Positions 6,149-6,649 of a stretch of 6,649 nt of DNA are shown piece after piece (position 1 is the first letter of the stretch; the number at the start of each line of letters is the position of its first letter). Origin of the DNA: Paracoccaceae bacterium (lineage in GTDB: Bacteria > Pseudomonadota > Alphaproteobacteria > Rhodobacterales > Rhodobacteraceae); the NCBI GenBank assembly GCA_009920225.1, contig RGAJ01000100.1, positions 1 through 6,649 of the forward strand, in the 5' to 3' direction. The position numbers were made by a program, and so were the translations under genes. The notes below the pieces were generated by a model. That model was not told the DNA's origin, did not search any database, and saw only the letters and a program-made list of their open reading frames with translations.

Positions 6149-6649
6149 AGCTCGCTCCAGATTTTTGACATGTGACGATCAATAATGTCTTGGTACACAC
6201 CATTATTCTTGATCTCACCCCAGACCCGAGTTGATGGTCGACAACAACGCCTCTGCATCAGGATGTGATTTATGCACGACCACATGCAATCCTTCGATGG
6301 ACAAGGGGCGCGATTGCACGATGTCCACACGGTTTTGCAATGCAAGATCCTTCATCGCCTTGCGGCCGGTGAATTCGTTCAAGGCCACAGCATCGACCTG
6401 CCCCGCCATCAACATTTCAAAACAATCCGCAACACTCACAGGCTGTTCCAAAGTGATCTTACCATCAGCCAACCAATTGCGCCCATCCTTGTCCAGATCA
6501 TGGGTGTAATACCCTTTGGGACGGCACAAGGTTTTCCCAATGATATCCGCATCTTCGCGGAATCGAAGCGGGCGTTGCACGTCAACAAACAGCAACACCA
6601 ACATTTCGAACATCGGATCCGAGAAATAGAAATTCGCGCAGCGGAAATT
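6145..6649 (-). pseudogene. Solute-binding protein paralogue, partial at window edge, with late frameshift
   Basis: From the right edge the frame reads RCANFYFSDP, then TLCRPKGYYTHDLDKDG, NEFTGRK and RPLSIEGLHVVV, and stops early at TGA 6215-6217 after TINSGLG. The rest of the expected C-terminus, EIKNNGVYQDIIDRHM to SEL, lies in another frame and ends at 6145. Dropping one base from the G4 run (6218-6221) joins them as LGEIKNNG, which aligns with LQELKKSK of the downstream LysM gene. Over about 164 shared residues the two are roughly half identical by eye, so they are tandem paralogues. The repaired stop overlaps the next start as ATGA, which supports that frame as the original one. The lesion would remove only about the last 23 residues. 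Sequencing error in the homopolymer or a recent mutation both fit. Whether this copy has a signal peptide or LysM domain cannot be seen. Confidence 0.78.

Overview
The window looks like chromosomal DNA of an alphaproteobacterium, most likely Rhodobacterales (Roseobacter-type). The reasons are the SUV3-type RNA helicase, the PepF / PldB-like / SCP2 neighbourhood, and the moderate-GC codon use. This is inferred from protein character alone; no rRNA or other taxonomic marker is present. I see no tRNA, rRNA, CRISPR array, insertion sequence or origin.

Left part (1-2147). Two minus-strand genes, a periplasmic TPR protein followed 13 bases later by the N-terminus of a SUV3-like helicase that runs off the left edge, diverge from a plus-strand pair. 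That pair is an SCP2 lipid-carrier protein and a PldB-like alpha/beta hydrolase, joined by a TAATG stop/start overlap. The 55-base divergent gap contains a perfect 14-bp palindrome.

Middle (2148-4413). The M3B metallopeptidase gene pepF follows on the plus strand, with a 12-bp palindrome just upstream. It converges on a small minus-strand gene for a YbiI-like DksA/TraR zinc-finger protein. A perfect 10-bp-stem hairpin separates the two.

Right part (4428-6649), all minus strand. In transcription order (right to left): a partial solute-binding-protein gene with a late frameshift; an intact LysM plus solute-binding-domain gene that overlaps it by ATGA and is about half identical to it; a strong intrinsic terminator; then a GTG-started alpha/beta hydrolase gene that is broken by an internal deletion/frameshift and carries Asp where the nucleophilic Ser usually sits; and finally the ybiI-like gene 14 bases on.

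The left and middle parts read as intact housekeeping (RNA helicase, lipid carrier and hydrolase, oligopeptide degradation). The right part is less settled: two of its four genes are frame-broken, either real decay or base-calling errors. The most unusual item is the tandem pair of exported solute-binding-like proteins, at least one anchored by LysM, with no transporter permease or ATPase gene in view. I found no clear evidence of a wholly new multi-gene system.
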